Of a DNA stretch of 64,000 nt, positions 28,916-37,962 are shown in pieces. The translations under genes and the position numbers were made by a program. The stretch spans positions 19,446,860-19,510,859 of the forward strand of contig NC_067204.1 in NCBI RefSeq assembly GCF_026262505.1, read 5' to 3'. The notes under the pieces are model-generated. The model worked only from the letters and a program-made list of their open reading frames with translations. It was not told the origin of the DNA and searched no databases. Position 1 is the first letter of the stretch. Each line of letters starts with the position of its first letter. The stretch is from Trichomonas vaginalis G3. Lineage: Eukaryota; Parabasalia; Trichomonadida; Trichomonadidae.

Positions 28916-29766
28916 GCGATGGTAGAGTTTAAGAGTTGTGCTTCAATATAGAGACAGTCCTTATGGTCTGGAGGTAAGAACACTGGGCAGTTATGGTCAT
29001 GAGTGGAGAACATGTCTATCCAAAACTCACGATTGAAAGCCAGTTAATTTATAGTATTTAGGGTTAGGAAGTGATGAAGTTCTTGTATGACCAATGAACT
29101 CATTTTCAACTCCCTTACTTAAGTTTGAATATAATATAGCTTTGCTTTCTATCCCAAATGCCAGGTGTTTACAATCTTTGAAAATTCATTTTTCCTCGGA
29201 AGCATTGCATCATAATTGAAAACATTCTTGAAATCATCACTTGGTTCAGAGATTTGAAATCTTATACGTAATGGATTTTCTTTCTTTTTAGCTACTTCAT
29301 TGAATGGTGAATATATAATAAACTGACAGTCATGAGTTCCATCTTCATTTTCATTAAATTCATAATGAAAGTCTATAAGTTGTGGCTGACTACCTTCTTC
29401 TTTCAGTTGTGCAAGAAACTCACGTAAAGGCTGTAAAGTTTGTACTTCAATGTTAAACTTTTTCTCGAACATCTCATTAAATGAAATCATACATTGTAGC
29501 AATGTTGTATCGTCTTTAAAGTATTTGTATATGTGAATGTTTTGGGCGCTTAAAGACTGTTCGTCATTTTCTATCTCGACTTGAAGTATAAAGTCAACCT
29601 TTCTGAAAGCACATGTTATATACATAGATGTTATGCCAATGTACTTCTCTTCATTTATGTTCACAATCCAGTCTGTTGGAAACTTAAACGTTACTCTGTT
29701 CCCCTTTATTTTGACGTCAGGGTTTTCACTACTGAACGCAACAGATAAAGGTATTTGTCTATACAT
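28916..29766 (-). pseudogene. Minor capsid-like protein 2, broken
   Basis: Begins MYRQIPLSVAFSSENPDVKIKG. It contains VTFKFPTDWIVN and ITSMYITCAFRKVDF, which line up with FDYPLRW and AIGFRRMKF of the element A protein, then TTLLQCMISFNEMF. The total length of about 284 codons is also close to that protein. So Maverick C, like A, carries two such paralogues. The frame is not open near its end. The start has TTATTTTTATCCGAATTAAATG. Confidence 0.55.
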
Positions 29767-29790
29767 TTAATTCGGATAAAAATAAACCAT

Positions 29791-30050
29791 TTACTCTTTC
29801 TTTGCTTCAGCTTCTTTAGCTTTTGCTTCAGCTTCTTCTTCTAGCTTTTTTCGCCAGTAGTCTTGGGTTCTTTTGTCTTCAGCAGCTAATGCAGCAAGTT
29901 GTTTTTCACTAAGTTTTCTTTTGGTCTCTCTGGCTTTTGTTCTTGTTTTTGTTCCTTCAGTTCGGATAAAATTTGCTCACGAATTTCTTTCTTCAATGCT
30001 TCAACATCTATGACCCCTTGGGTCTTGTCCGTAGGGCTTGTCTGAGTCAT
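29791..30050 (-). pseudogene. Charged coiled-coil protein
   Basis: Begins MTQTSPTDKTQGVIDVEALK and ends in a highly charged Ala/Glu/Lys helix (EAEAKAKEAEAKKE). A degenerate twin-hairpin sequence (30008-30033) encodes the PTDKTQG stretch. Probably a helical structural or scaffolding protein; function unknown. The frame is not continuous. Confidence 0.45.
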
Positions 30051-30095
30051 TTGACTGCAGATAAAAAACAAAATTAAAACTTTAACCGATGTAAA

Positions 30096-30509
30096 ATGAG
30101 CTTGTCAAAATCAGAGCGAGAGTCTATTATATTAAATGACGCAAGAGGAATACAACATCCTTTCTATTACGTAAGTCAGAGTAAAGATGGTAAAATATAC
30201 GTAAGAAAAAGAAAGGTTCCATTAGCGAATGCAGAAAGCGACAGTATTAAGGTGCATGGCACCGAGGGCGAAGCCCATGTTAAGCCTTCTATTCAAACTG
30301 AAAAGTCAATAGAACCAGAAGAAAAGAAGCCAGATGTACTTTCAATAACGAACCAAGAGCTTATTGCAAAGTTCGTGAATTTCATTGAAAAACAAACCGA
30401 GTCAAAGAATCCTGACCCGCCAGTGAAAGAAGTTGAGACAAAAGAGAATGTACAGTTCATTAAAAATGTCAAGAAACAACTTCCACACGAATGCCAAGAA
30501 GAAGAGTGA
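30096..30509 (+). CDS. Conserved small Maverick protein (137 residues)
   Basis: Begins MSLSKSERESIILNDARG, then a beta-hairpin-like motif (FYYVSQSKDGKIYVRKRKVP), then an acidic, disordered part. Related to the locus at 667-1252 in element A. A shorter relative of the hairpin motif is in the gene at 32654-32899 (YIHTMKDGRVQFRKIKQP). The twin-hairpin micro-element at 30251-30279 lies in frame (VHGTEGEAHV). It precedes the major capsid gene on the same strand. Confidence 0.5.
   Translation: MSLSKSERESIILNDARGIQHPFYYVSQSKDGKIYVRKRKVPLANAESDSIKVHGTEGEAHVKPSIQTEKSIEPEEKKPDVLSITNQELIAKFVNFIEKQTESKNPDPPVKEVETKENVQFIKNVKKQLPHECQEEE
30251..30279 (+). repeat. Twin-hairpin micro-element (in coding sequence)
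   Basis: GGTGC-ATG-GCACC, GA, GGGC-GAA-GCCC, ATG. Same spacing as 25188-25216 and 13316-13343 with a different first stem. Confidence 0.85.
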
Positions 30510-30549
30510 GAATAATGAAGTAAATAGATATTTTATCTGAAGTAAATAC

Positions 30550-32121
30550 ATGCAGAACGAACAGCTAAACGAATTTACTCCAGCAGAGCATATTCATCAG
30601 ATTCGCTCATATTTCGATATCATAGACAATGCAGTTCAAATTGGTGACACTAATAGAAAATATTCTGACGCAAAGATTCCATCACAACCTGGAACTGCTA
30701 AAGATAACACATGGGTAACATTCAATCTCTCACCTCCTGGTGAAAATATGTTGGACCTTTACAATACATTCATTACGTATAAAATGGAAGGTCAATTTAT
30801 TGTAGATAAAGAAATTGGTTCAGGTTCCAATAAAACAAACCCACCAGGATTTTGGATTGGTTTCGATGACGCTTTCTATGCAGTTGCTGGATATCAAATC
30901 CTTGCAAATGGTCGTATCGTATATTCTCAAGACAACGCAAGAGAAGAAGCATATATAACTTCAAACTCACAAACTACCGAACAAATAAAGAAAGTAGATG
31001 TTTTCTCAAAGACTCGACATGAAGATGTATGGAGTCATTCGGGAACATACAGAACAGGACAAATTGTTAGTGGTCCAATTACAGCAGGAAATCATTTGAT
31101 TTTAAGCTTCGTTTAAGAATTCCTGTTAGAAGATTCCTTCCATTAGAAGCTATTCGATTTATTCCAGCTTTTGCAGGAAACATTCAGCTTAAAGTAAAGT
31201 TCAGTAGCGACGCCTTACAATGCACATCTATATCTGTAAATGATATCATTGCTTTCAATCCAACTCTTAAAGTTGCATTTGCTTCAGATTCAAATCCACC
31301 GACAAATAAATTTGTTCCATGGAATGAACCATTCACTATGATAACGAAGGCAGTAGAAGCTAGTGGAACAGTTACTATTACAACTGTAACCAGCAACTAT
31401 TTCGAACAAAGATGGATTTTAATGAATGTTTCATTCATCCAAAGTCATTCTCTTTAGACCCTAACATTTATACAGAACTTGTAGAACATTATACAAACGA
31501 GGCTTTATGTTTTCCTGTTAAAGTTATGGATTGGATTCCTATGGACGGTTCATTCTCAAAGAATACAGATAGTTCAAGTGCAACATTTACAGCAGCTTAT
31601 ACGCCTATTAATGTTAAAAGTATTTGGGCACTATTTAGAAAGAAAGACAACTATTATGTTAATTTGAGAACCCTAAGTTTAAATATCTTCAGCTTTCCAT
31701 GGGAGCTTATGGAAATATGCCTGCAGAACCTGAAAAATCATATGGACCTGTATTTTATGAAATGGTTGCGAACGCTTGCAATACAAACAATGATATGATA
31801 GGATTTAATGAAGATGTTATGAGGTCATTGGTGGATGATGGTAGTGTGGAACATAAATGGGATAGCTATGACAACACACATTTCTTATGTGGTTTTCCAA
31901 CAGAAGTGGACTTTTGCTTCCAGCAAGGTCAAACATCTACTGCTCCAATAACATACAAATTGTCTGTTAAAGGACCTATTGAACTAGCAACTGAAAATGT
32001 ACCAAAGCCACTTATTGGATTTATGAGGGATTGTTGCTTTGCCATTCAGGTGCGTGCTAATGGAATCCCAATAATAAGATTAGATGACTATAACTTAGCT
32101 ACGGACGACGGTGAGGAATAA
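30550..32121 (+). pseudogene. Major capsid protein (double jelly-roll type), broken
   Basis: About 524 codons, matching the other two large capsid genes here (37963-39635 and 57091-58696, about 540 codons). The mid-protein segment FIPAFAGNIQLKVKFS lines up with YLPNWAGKISIELTPS of element D. Early strands read WVTFNLSPPGENMLDLYNTF. A protein of this size beside packaging and minor capsid genes is the expected Maverick hexon-like major capsid protein. The reading frame is interrupted in the second half. Confidence 0.75.
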
Positions 32122-32151
32122 AGGATGAACGTTTATTTTTAAAGCTTATAA

Positions 32152-32614
32152 ATGAGTTCTTCATCAAGCTCTCGTGAACCTTCACCATCTATGAAAACAA
32201 ACTTTACCAAACGATTATGGAGCACCTATTGAATATTTCTTACGAGCTGCACAATGGCAAAGAGCAGTCTCACCAAGGTTAGGTGTTCCACCAGCTCCTG
32301 TCAAAAATAGCATTTGGTCAAGTCCTTATATAAGATATGGTCTCCCACTAGGTTTGCTAGCTACAGCAGGAGCAGTTATGATGTTGAAAAGAAATAAAGC
32401 AAATGTTGTAAATAATACTGAAGTAGCTGAAGTTAAACAAACTCCAACGCCTTCACAAGCAAAACCAACGCCTTCACAAGCGAAACCTTCAATGACTCCT
32501 GAACCTATGGAAGTACAAACTCCTGTTCAAAAGTCAACTCCTAAACCGACTCCAACATTTAAACCAGAACCTACTCCTCAAATAAATCGTAAAACTCCTG
32601 CGTTTCCTTACTGA
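32152..32614 (+). pseudogene. Single-pass membrane protein with Pro/Thr tail, broken
   Basis: The middle has a hydrophobic segment (YGLPLGLLATAGAVMMLKR) followed by a Pro/Thr/Lys-rich tail with tandem PTPSQAK units and further PEP/PTP repeats. It follows the major capsid gene by 30 bases. It may be a virion membrane or pVIII-like protein; this rests on layout only. Confidence 0.45.
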
Positions 32615-32653
32615 AAAAATAACGTTATTTTTATTTAATATTAAAATTTTTAT

Positions 32654-32899
32654 TTGATTGAAATGACAAATAAAGTCACTGAAGCAATGAAACAAAAGTT
32701 TTTGGTAGAATACATTAAATCAGGAACTATTCCAGAAGGTTTTTACATTCATACTATGAAGGATGGTAGAGTTCAGTTTAGAAAGATAAAGCAACCATTA
32801 GATAGAGAAGGTATATTAAGGAAGATTAAACTTCATGAGGACAACATTGCTGAACTTAAGAAGAAGTTAGAAGAGTTGGAGAAAGGAAGAGAGTTATAA
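32654..32899 (+). CDS. Small charged protein (81 residues) at the TIR edge
   Basis: Starts MIEMTNKVTEAMKQKFLVEY. A beta-hairpin-like motif (FYIHTMKDGRVQFRKIKQP) is followed by a C-terminal coiled coil (NIAELKKKLEELEKGREL). The last codons lie in the TIR, which is why both TIR edges end in the same GGAAGAGAGTTATAA. The motif recurs in the gene at 30096. Function unknown. Confidence 0.5.
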   Translation: MIEMTNKVTEAMKQKFLVEYIKSGTIPEGFYIHTMKDGRVQFRKIKQPLDREGILRKIKLHEDNIAELKKKLEELEKGREL

Positions 32900-33060
32900 A
32901 GCAATGAATTCAACAGGGTGAAAAACCGGGTGAAAAAAGAGGTGAGATCTCACCACTTCACCTAAATTTATTTTTGTGCTATGTTTTCATACGTGTGAGG
33001 GTGGTGATATCATTAATTTTTAAGTTCATTTTTTATTTTTTTTATTTTATTTTTATATAA

Positions 33061-33387
33061 ATGACGAAAACTATTGAGATAACAAACTACAACGGTCATG
33101 AGTTCAAGAATTTGTTCTTCGTTCCTCGTGAAAATACATTCTATCAGATACGAGGGAGAAAGGGTAAAGTTAGTTTGAGCGTTTATGAAGGAATGAAGAA
33201 TGGAAAGTTTATACAAGCATACGATACAAACGGTAAACGTGTTTCATTAGCTTTGTCAAAACTTACTAACATTTATTTTGACAGTGACTTTGACTCTGAC
33301 AATTGGAGCGACAGCAGCGATACTGAAGAATATGAAGTATTGTGTGAAGCACAGCAATGGGAGGAGTTGCAATACTTTTGTAAGTGA
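33061..33387 (+). CDS. TIR-encoded 108-residue protein (C right copy)
   Basis: An intact frame preceded by TTTTTATATAAATG. It starts MTKTIEITNYNGHEFKN, has a basic centre (RGRKGKVSLSVYEGMKNG) and an acidic end (DSDFDSDNWSDSSDTEEYE). One copy per TIR means two per element, and both the B and C right copies are still open. The place next to the replication origin and the basic-plus-acidic build would suit a terminus-binding or regulatory protein; this is an inference. Confidence 0.65.
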   Translation: MTKTIEITNYNGHEFKNLFFVPRENTFYQIRGRKGKVSLSVYEGMKNGKFIQAYDTNGKRVSLALSKLTNIYFDSDFDSDNWSDSSDTEEYEVLCEAQQWEELQYFCK

Positions 33388-33535
33388 GAACGTTTATTTT
33401 TTACAGTAGTGAAGTCGTTTGTGAAAATGTTAGTGAGGTGAAGTGGTTGGTGGCTTTGTAAATATTTAAGGTTAAGTTAGTGTTGTCGTTTGTGTTGTAA
33501 AATATACGTTAACGGTTTCGTAAAGTGTCAAATTC

Positions 33536-33584
33536 ACATATAATGGGTAAGGAGGCGCGCAGTGCCTCCGTACGCATGATATGT
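33536..33584. repeat. Tip hairpin of Maverick C
   Basis: 21-base arms (33536-33556 and 33564-33584) pair at 19 positions around the loop GCGCAGT, nine bases from the element end. The left TIR holds the same hairpin. Confidence 0.75.
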
Positions 33585-33593
33585 ATACTAACT

Positions 33594-34008
33594 TTATTGT
33601 GCTTCTGGTTTGCAGAGCTCTTATGGGAGACCAAGCTGAGGTCTGATGCCAGAACCACTTGCTGGTATGAATGAAGCAGAACTATGATTGGTCAGAACAA
33701 AGGCTGCACATCATCCCAGTAAGAGGATGGATGAGCGTGACTCCAGCTATGATCTTCCATATAGAAATGACACTTTTGCGCTTTTTGGCGGGAAAGTTTT
33801 GAGTGGACACATTGTGAGAAATAGAATACATTTATGATATATTATATGCTTTCCTCTCATTTTTCAAATTTTTCATAATATTTATTAAGTGATTTTCCTT
33901 AACATTATGATGCATTTAATATTCCTTACTATTGTTGTTTAAATATATGATATTTAGAAGCTTTTTAAATTTTTTTAAGAATAATTCACAACACATTTAA
34001 GATATTCT
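33594..34008. other. Non-Maverick flank, no gene seen
   Basis: It begins with the second copy of the TTATT duplication and GTGCTTCT, the missing part of the host palindrome. The next 170 bases have higher GC than the surroundings, without an open frame of note. The last 150 bases are AT-rich. I see nothing else to annotate. Confidence 0.5.
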
Positions 34009-35261
34009 GTTGTAAACAGAAATTCATCAAAAGTGACACCTCAGAAAAGCTAAACTATTGAATTTTTGGAACTTTTGATAGAGCACGTTTTTAAATATTA
34101 ATTAAAGTAAATGTATATTTTGTAAAGATTCTTTTTAATAAAAAAATAAAATTTTGAAGAAGAACACAAAATCTTCTGAAAAATAATATCACATAAACTC
34201 ATATTATTTTCTAATATATAACTATTTTATATAAAAATCAAATTCAATGATCTTAAAAGCGAAGGATAAACCTCAAAATTTACGAATATAATGAGTGGGA
34301 ATATAATGCTTATCTATCATAAAACCATATGAAATATCAATTTTTGCTTTACGCCTAATTTTTGACGACAATTAGCAAAAAATGTTAAATGTTAACACTC
34401 AGTCCATTTGAATATGAAAAATAAAATTGACTTTGATTAAATGTTTTTATTTATCATGCAATTCTTCTTGCGACCAAAGATTTGAATAAAAGTTCAAAAA
34501 ATAAGATAGCTTAAAAAATAATATACGGTAGTGTTTACTAATAGATGAATAGTATATAAATTCTATTAAAATGGATTTGATCCAAAAAAATATAAAACCA
34601 AAAATAATTGTTATAATTTAAATGAAGAAGTAATTTAAAACGATTTTATTTATGATCAAATTTTATATATTTTTTTGGATCAAATCCATTTTAATAGAAT
34701 TTATATACTATTCATCTATTAGTAAACACTACCGTATATTATTTTTTAAGCTATCTTATTTTTTGAACTTTTATTCAAATCTTTGGTCGCAAGAAGAATT
34801 GCATGATAAATAAAAACATTTAATCAAAGTCAATTTTATTTTTCATATTCAAATGGACTGAGTGTTAACATTTAACATTTTTTGCTAATTGTCGTCAAAA
34901 ATTAGGCGTAAAGCAAAAATTGATATTTCATATGGTTTTATGATAGATAAGCATTATATTCCCACTCATTATATTCGTAAATTTTGAGGTTTATCCTTCG
35001 CTTTTAAGATCATTGAATTTGATTTTTATATAAAATAGTTATATATTAGAAAATAATATGAGTTTATGTGATATTATTTTTCAGAAGATTTCATTCTATA
35101 TGCCTATGAAAAGTACTCTCAAAACTAACTTTTTCCTAATTATAATTAAATCTAGAATATTGTATTATGCTTAGTATTATTTCATTTTTCTCATTCAATT
35201 TAGAATTTACAAATGTCAAAAAATTGAGAGCTGTCACTTTTGATGAATTTCTGTTTATTAC
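34009..35261. mobile_element. Foldback (long inverted repeat) element, copy 2, 1253 bp
   Basis: Same termini as copy 1 (GTTGTAAACAGAAATTC, complement of GTTTATTAC at the right). The flanks TATTCT and AATTCC are a weak 6 bp duplication. It has no Mutator-like insert, so it shows the empty site. Its central loop is inverted relative to copy 1. Confidence 0.85.
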
Positions 35262-35441
35262 AATTCCAAAAATAACACAAATTATATAATACTGATATCA
35301 TGAAGAACTTATGTTATAATTTTTATGTTCTAATTTCAATTTTTGAAGAATTTTTATCCTTGGAGGAGTGGGGGACAAACTCGCCCATTGTCACTTTTCA
35401 TTAACCTTAAACTTGTAATTTTCATTATTTTTAAGGGTGCA
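35262..35441. other. Unassigned AT-rich stretch
   Basis: About 180 bases between the foldback and the 244 bp repeat, with one GC-richer patch (GGAGGAGTGGGGGACAAACT near 35361). No gene, repeat or terminal signal is recognised. Confidence 0.4.
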
Positions 35442-35684
35442 CCCGTATGTACGTTTATTTGAGAGGAGGAGGATTACCCTCTCAATTTTGAGGGATTCGT
35501 TAGTTTATTTTCTCGATGAATATGCAATAAAATTTGATTTTTACCTTATCAATATACTTCATATAATATACACATGTTCATGTAAAAACTTTTTTCCAAA
35601 ATCCTCAGGAATTAAGGGATTTTTGAATTTTAAGAATTTTTTTCGAATTTTTTCGAAAAAAAACATTTTCAGAACAGCCTTAAC
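35442..35684 (+). repeat. 244 bp dispersed repeat, copy 2
   Basis: An inverted match of 9255-9498 from CCCGTATGTACG to CAGCCTTAAC. It contains a TTCGAA-rich palindromic core. It is followed directly by the left edge of element P. Confidence 0.7.
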
Positions 35685-35837
35685 AGTAGTAGGATAGGAA
35701 GGGTTTAGTGACTTTTTTTGTTACATCTATATATAGACGATGCATTAAAATATAATTTATAAACACATTAAAAAAATTAACATTAATTTTAAAATAATTT
35801 ATTTTTTTATCTTTTATAAAAGAAGCTATATATATAG

Positions 35838-36428
35838 ATGATGTCAGATATTCCGCGATTAATTAAACATTGTTTAAATCCTGAATGGGTTAAACTTCAA
35901 TTTAAAAATGAAGATTGTGAATTATTAAATGAATATGAAAGCCAAAATAAGCTAATGAGGTATAAATATAATGATAAAGAATATTTAATTTCATGGAATC
36001 AATGGAGTCATAATCAAAGACCTCATAAACGAGAAGAAGAAATTGAAAATAATGAAATGGAAATCATTGATGACATTAAAGAGGATGGAATTCCTAAATT
36101 TTGTAGAAAAACCTTTAGAACTAAGTTAGGAGCATATAAACGTAGAGTATTAAATCCTGAATACATAAAACATTTATTTAAAAAGGAAGACTGTGAATTA
36201 TTAAACGTTAATGAATATGAAAATGCTAAATCAAAATTGAAATATAAATATATTGGAAGTGATGAAAGGTGTAAAGATAAAGATAAAGTTTATTCAGTTT
36301 CATATAATAACTGGCACACGTTAGGGATAAGAAAACATTTAGGAGATTATGGGAAATGTTCTGAATTCTTTAAATCTAGTATGTACGAGAGAGTAAAAGA
36401 AATTAGAAATAATTATTTTCATGAATAA
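35838..36428 (+). CDS. Tandem-repeat protein, homing-endonuclease-associated type
   Basis: Two copies of one domain are visible: NPEWVKLQFKNEDCELLNEY with KYNDKEYLISWNQW (residues about 14-55) and NPEYIKHLFKKEDCELLN with KVYSVSYNNW (about 108-160). The pattern of F..edCELL..Y, then K..Y, then Y.v.w..W resembles the small domains repeated in viral and phage HNH-associated proteins. DNA binding is likely. It has a T-rich upstream motif. It lies at the left edge of element P. Confidence 0.5.
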   Translation: MMSDIPRLIKHCLNPEWVKLQFKNEDCELLNEYESQNKLMRYKYNDKEYLISWNQWSHNQRPHKREEEIENNEMEIIDDIKEDGIPKFCRKTFRTKLGAYKRRVLNPEYIKHLFKKEDCELLNVNEYENAKSKLKYKYIGSDERCKDKDKVYSVSYNNWHTLGIRKHLGDYGKCSEFFKSSMYERVKEIRNNYFHE

Positions 36429-36494
36429 AAAATAAACTTTAAAAATTCATGTCTTACATTTTTTGAATAATTTATTTTTTTAATTCGTAAGAAA

Positions 36495-36974
36495 ATGAGT
36501 GGATCAAGATTCGTAACCGTCAATCAATTAATGGATGCTCTTTCACCAATTCTTGAAAATGTTAAACAAGTAGATGTTTATTTCGATGATTATGTAGAAA
36601 GTTTATATTATAAATGTAAGTTTAATATTAAACCTATTGCTTTTGCATTTGATAATAAATTAATTGAAAATGCAAAAATTTGGGAATTAATTCCGAATAT
36701 TGAATTTATAACAAATATTAATGATAAATGGTTTAAACGAATTCCAACCACAAAAGTTCTTTGTAAATTAATGATCAAAACTGAGGAAAAAGAATTTAAC
36801 GGGTTTAAATATCATCCAAATAAAGTTTCAGAACTAGAAAATGAAAAACTTCAGAAAAAATTAAACGATAGACTTTCAAATGATCGTATTGAAAAAATAA
36901 ATAAACTAGCAGAAGTTGCATTTAATAATGAAATATTTGATGAATATAACCTTGAACTCAGTGATGGGCTTTAA
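36495..36974 (+). CDS. Hypothetical 159-residue protein
   Basis: Begins MSGSRFVTVNQLMDALSPIL. An alpha/beta core with a lysine-rich C-terminal helix (ENEKLQKKLNDRLSNDRIEK). No family is recognised. It has the upstream motif TTTTTAATTCGTAAGAAAATG. The stop overlaps that of the next gene on the other strand. Confidence 0.5.
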   Translation: MSGSRFVTVNQLMDALSPILENVKQVDVYFDDYVESLYYKCKFNIKPIAFAFDNKLIENAKIWELIPNIEFITNINDKWFKRIPTTKVLCKLMIKTEEKEFNGFKYHPNKVSELENEKLQKKLNDRLSNDRIEKINKLAEVAFNNEIFDEYNLELSDGL

Positions 36975-37352
36975 GGACCCGGGCTCAACGAGTCATGATT
37001 TATGAAATCAATTATTTGATTCATTCTTTCTTCAATCTCTTCTATTCTTTTTGTTAAATCATCTATTTTCATTAATGAGGTGATTCTTGATTGAGGAATA
37101 GATTTCAAACTAACCACTCCTTTTATTTTTGAAATTTTGAATCCATCAACTTTAAACATTTTATTCAATTTACACGTTGTCAATTCTTCAAATAATTTTT
37201 TATTATTAGCATAATAGTCATTAAATTCTTCAACAGATGAAAAAATTTTTTATTTCAGTAATTGGTTTAACAACGTTTATTTTTTGTTGAACATTTTCAC
37301 TTTCATTTATTTCTTCCTCCTCTGTTTCATTTATTTTTAAAATCGGTTTCAT
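36971..37352 (-). pseudogene. Coiled-coil hypothetical protein, broken
   Basis: Acidic N-terminus (NETEEEEINESEN). The C-terminal part has a short coiled coil (KIDDLTKRIEEIEERMNQII). The reading frame is interrupted. Function unknown. Confidence 0.4.
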
Positions 37353-37419
37353 TTATCATTAAATAAAAATTAGAATATAAGTGATGAAAAATAATTTTTT
37401 AATTAATATTAAATCAGAA

Positions 37420-37655
37420 ATGGCGGCAGGATTCTTTAAAAAATTATGGGATGGAATTAAGAAAGCTGCAGGTTGGGTTATAAAAAGGTTATTAAACCTG
37501 TTGCAAACTTTTTGGCACCAGTAGCGAAAACGGCAGGAACTATCATAGGTGGAGTATTAGGTACTAAAGCAGGTAATCCGGCGATGGGAGCACAAGCAGG
37601 TAACGCAATTGGTGGAATTGCTGAAGGAATACTTAATAAAATAGGGGGTAGATAG
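37420..37655 (+). pseudogene. Small amphipathic glycine-rich virion-type protein, broken
   Basis: Starts MAAGFFKKLWDGIKKAAG and ends in a Gly/Ala-rich stretch (GGVLGTKAGNPAMGAQAGNA). The next gene on the opposite strand starts with a very similar MAAGF...KKLWD segment, so these are paralogues. Shape as in membrane-active minor virion proteins. The frame is not open throughout. Confidence 0.5.
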
Positions 37656-37679
37656 TGGAAAAATAAATAAATATTATTT

Positions 37680-37893
37680 TTATCTTAGTATCGGTTGTAG
37701 TCTTTGATAAACTTTTTCTCCTTTATTTAAAATTTCTCTTATTGGGGCAGCTTTTGGCGTTATTGATTCAGCAACGTCACTAATTGCTTCTTTATTCTTA
37801 AATATCCAATTTGCTCCTTTCTTCATTGTTTCCCAAACTTTATGCGCTCCTCTTTTTACTTTATCCCACAGTTTCTTAAAATCCTGCAGCCAT
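37680..37893 (-). pseudogene. Second small amphipathic virion-type protein, broken
   Basis: Starts MAAGF and contains KKLWDKVKRGAHKVWETM and INWIF-like helices, paralogous to 37420-37655. The two converge tail to tail, and the start of this one faces the major capsid gene. The frame is not open throughout. Confidence 0.45.
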
Positions 37894-37962
37894 AGTTGAT
37901 TATTTCATTAAAATTAAAAATTCATTTTCATCTTTTAATTTTGATTTTTTATTTAATAATAA

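Larger units (their letters stand above)
10937..33593. mobile_element. Maverick/Polinton C, lineage 1, structurally whole (22.7 kb)
   Basis: The ends read AGTTAGTATACATATC and GATATGTATACTAACT. They start with AG, as is usual for Polintons. The flanking duplication TTATT is at 10932-10936 and 33594-33598. TIRs: 10937-12725 (about 677 bp once the hAT-like insertion and its duplication are left out) and 32883-33593 (711 bp). Parts: TIR gene, amphipathic protein, minor capsid-like genes, packaging ATPase, conserved ECCG protein, fibre, integrase, KilA-N genes, PolB, major capsid. It is complete in layout but broken, with about ten to twenty breaks spread over about ten genes. Confidence 0.9.
32883..33593. 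repeat. Right TIR of Maverick C (711 bp)
   Basis: An inverted match of 10937-12725 without the hAT-like insertion. It holds an AGGTGA/TCACCT palindrome (32914-32965), the TIR-encoded gene and the tip hairpin. It differs from the left TIR mainly by an extra T/A-rich run of about 34 bp near 33022-33056. Confidence 0.85.
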
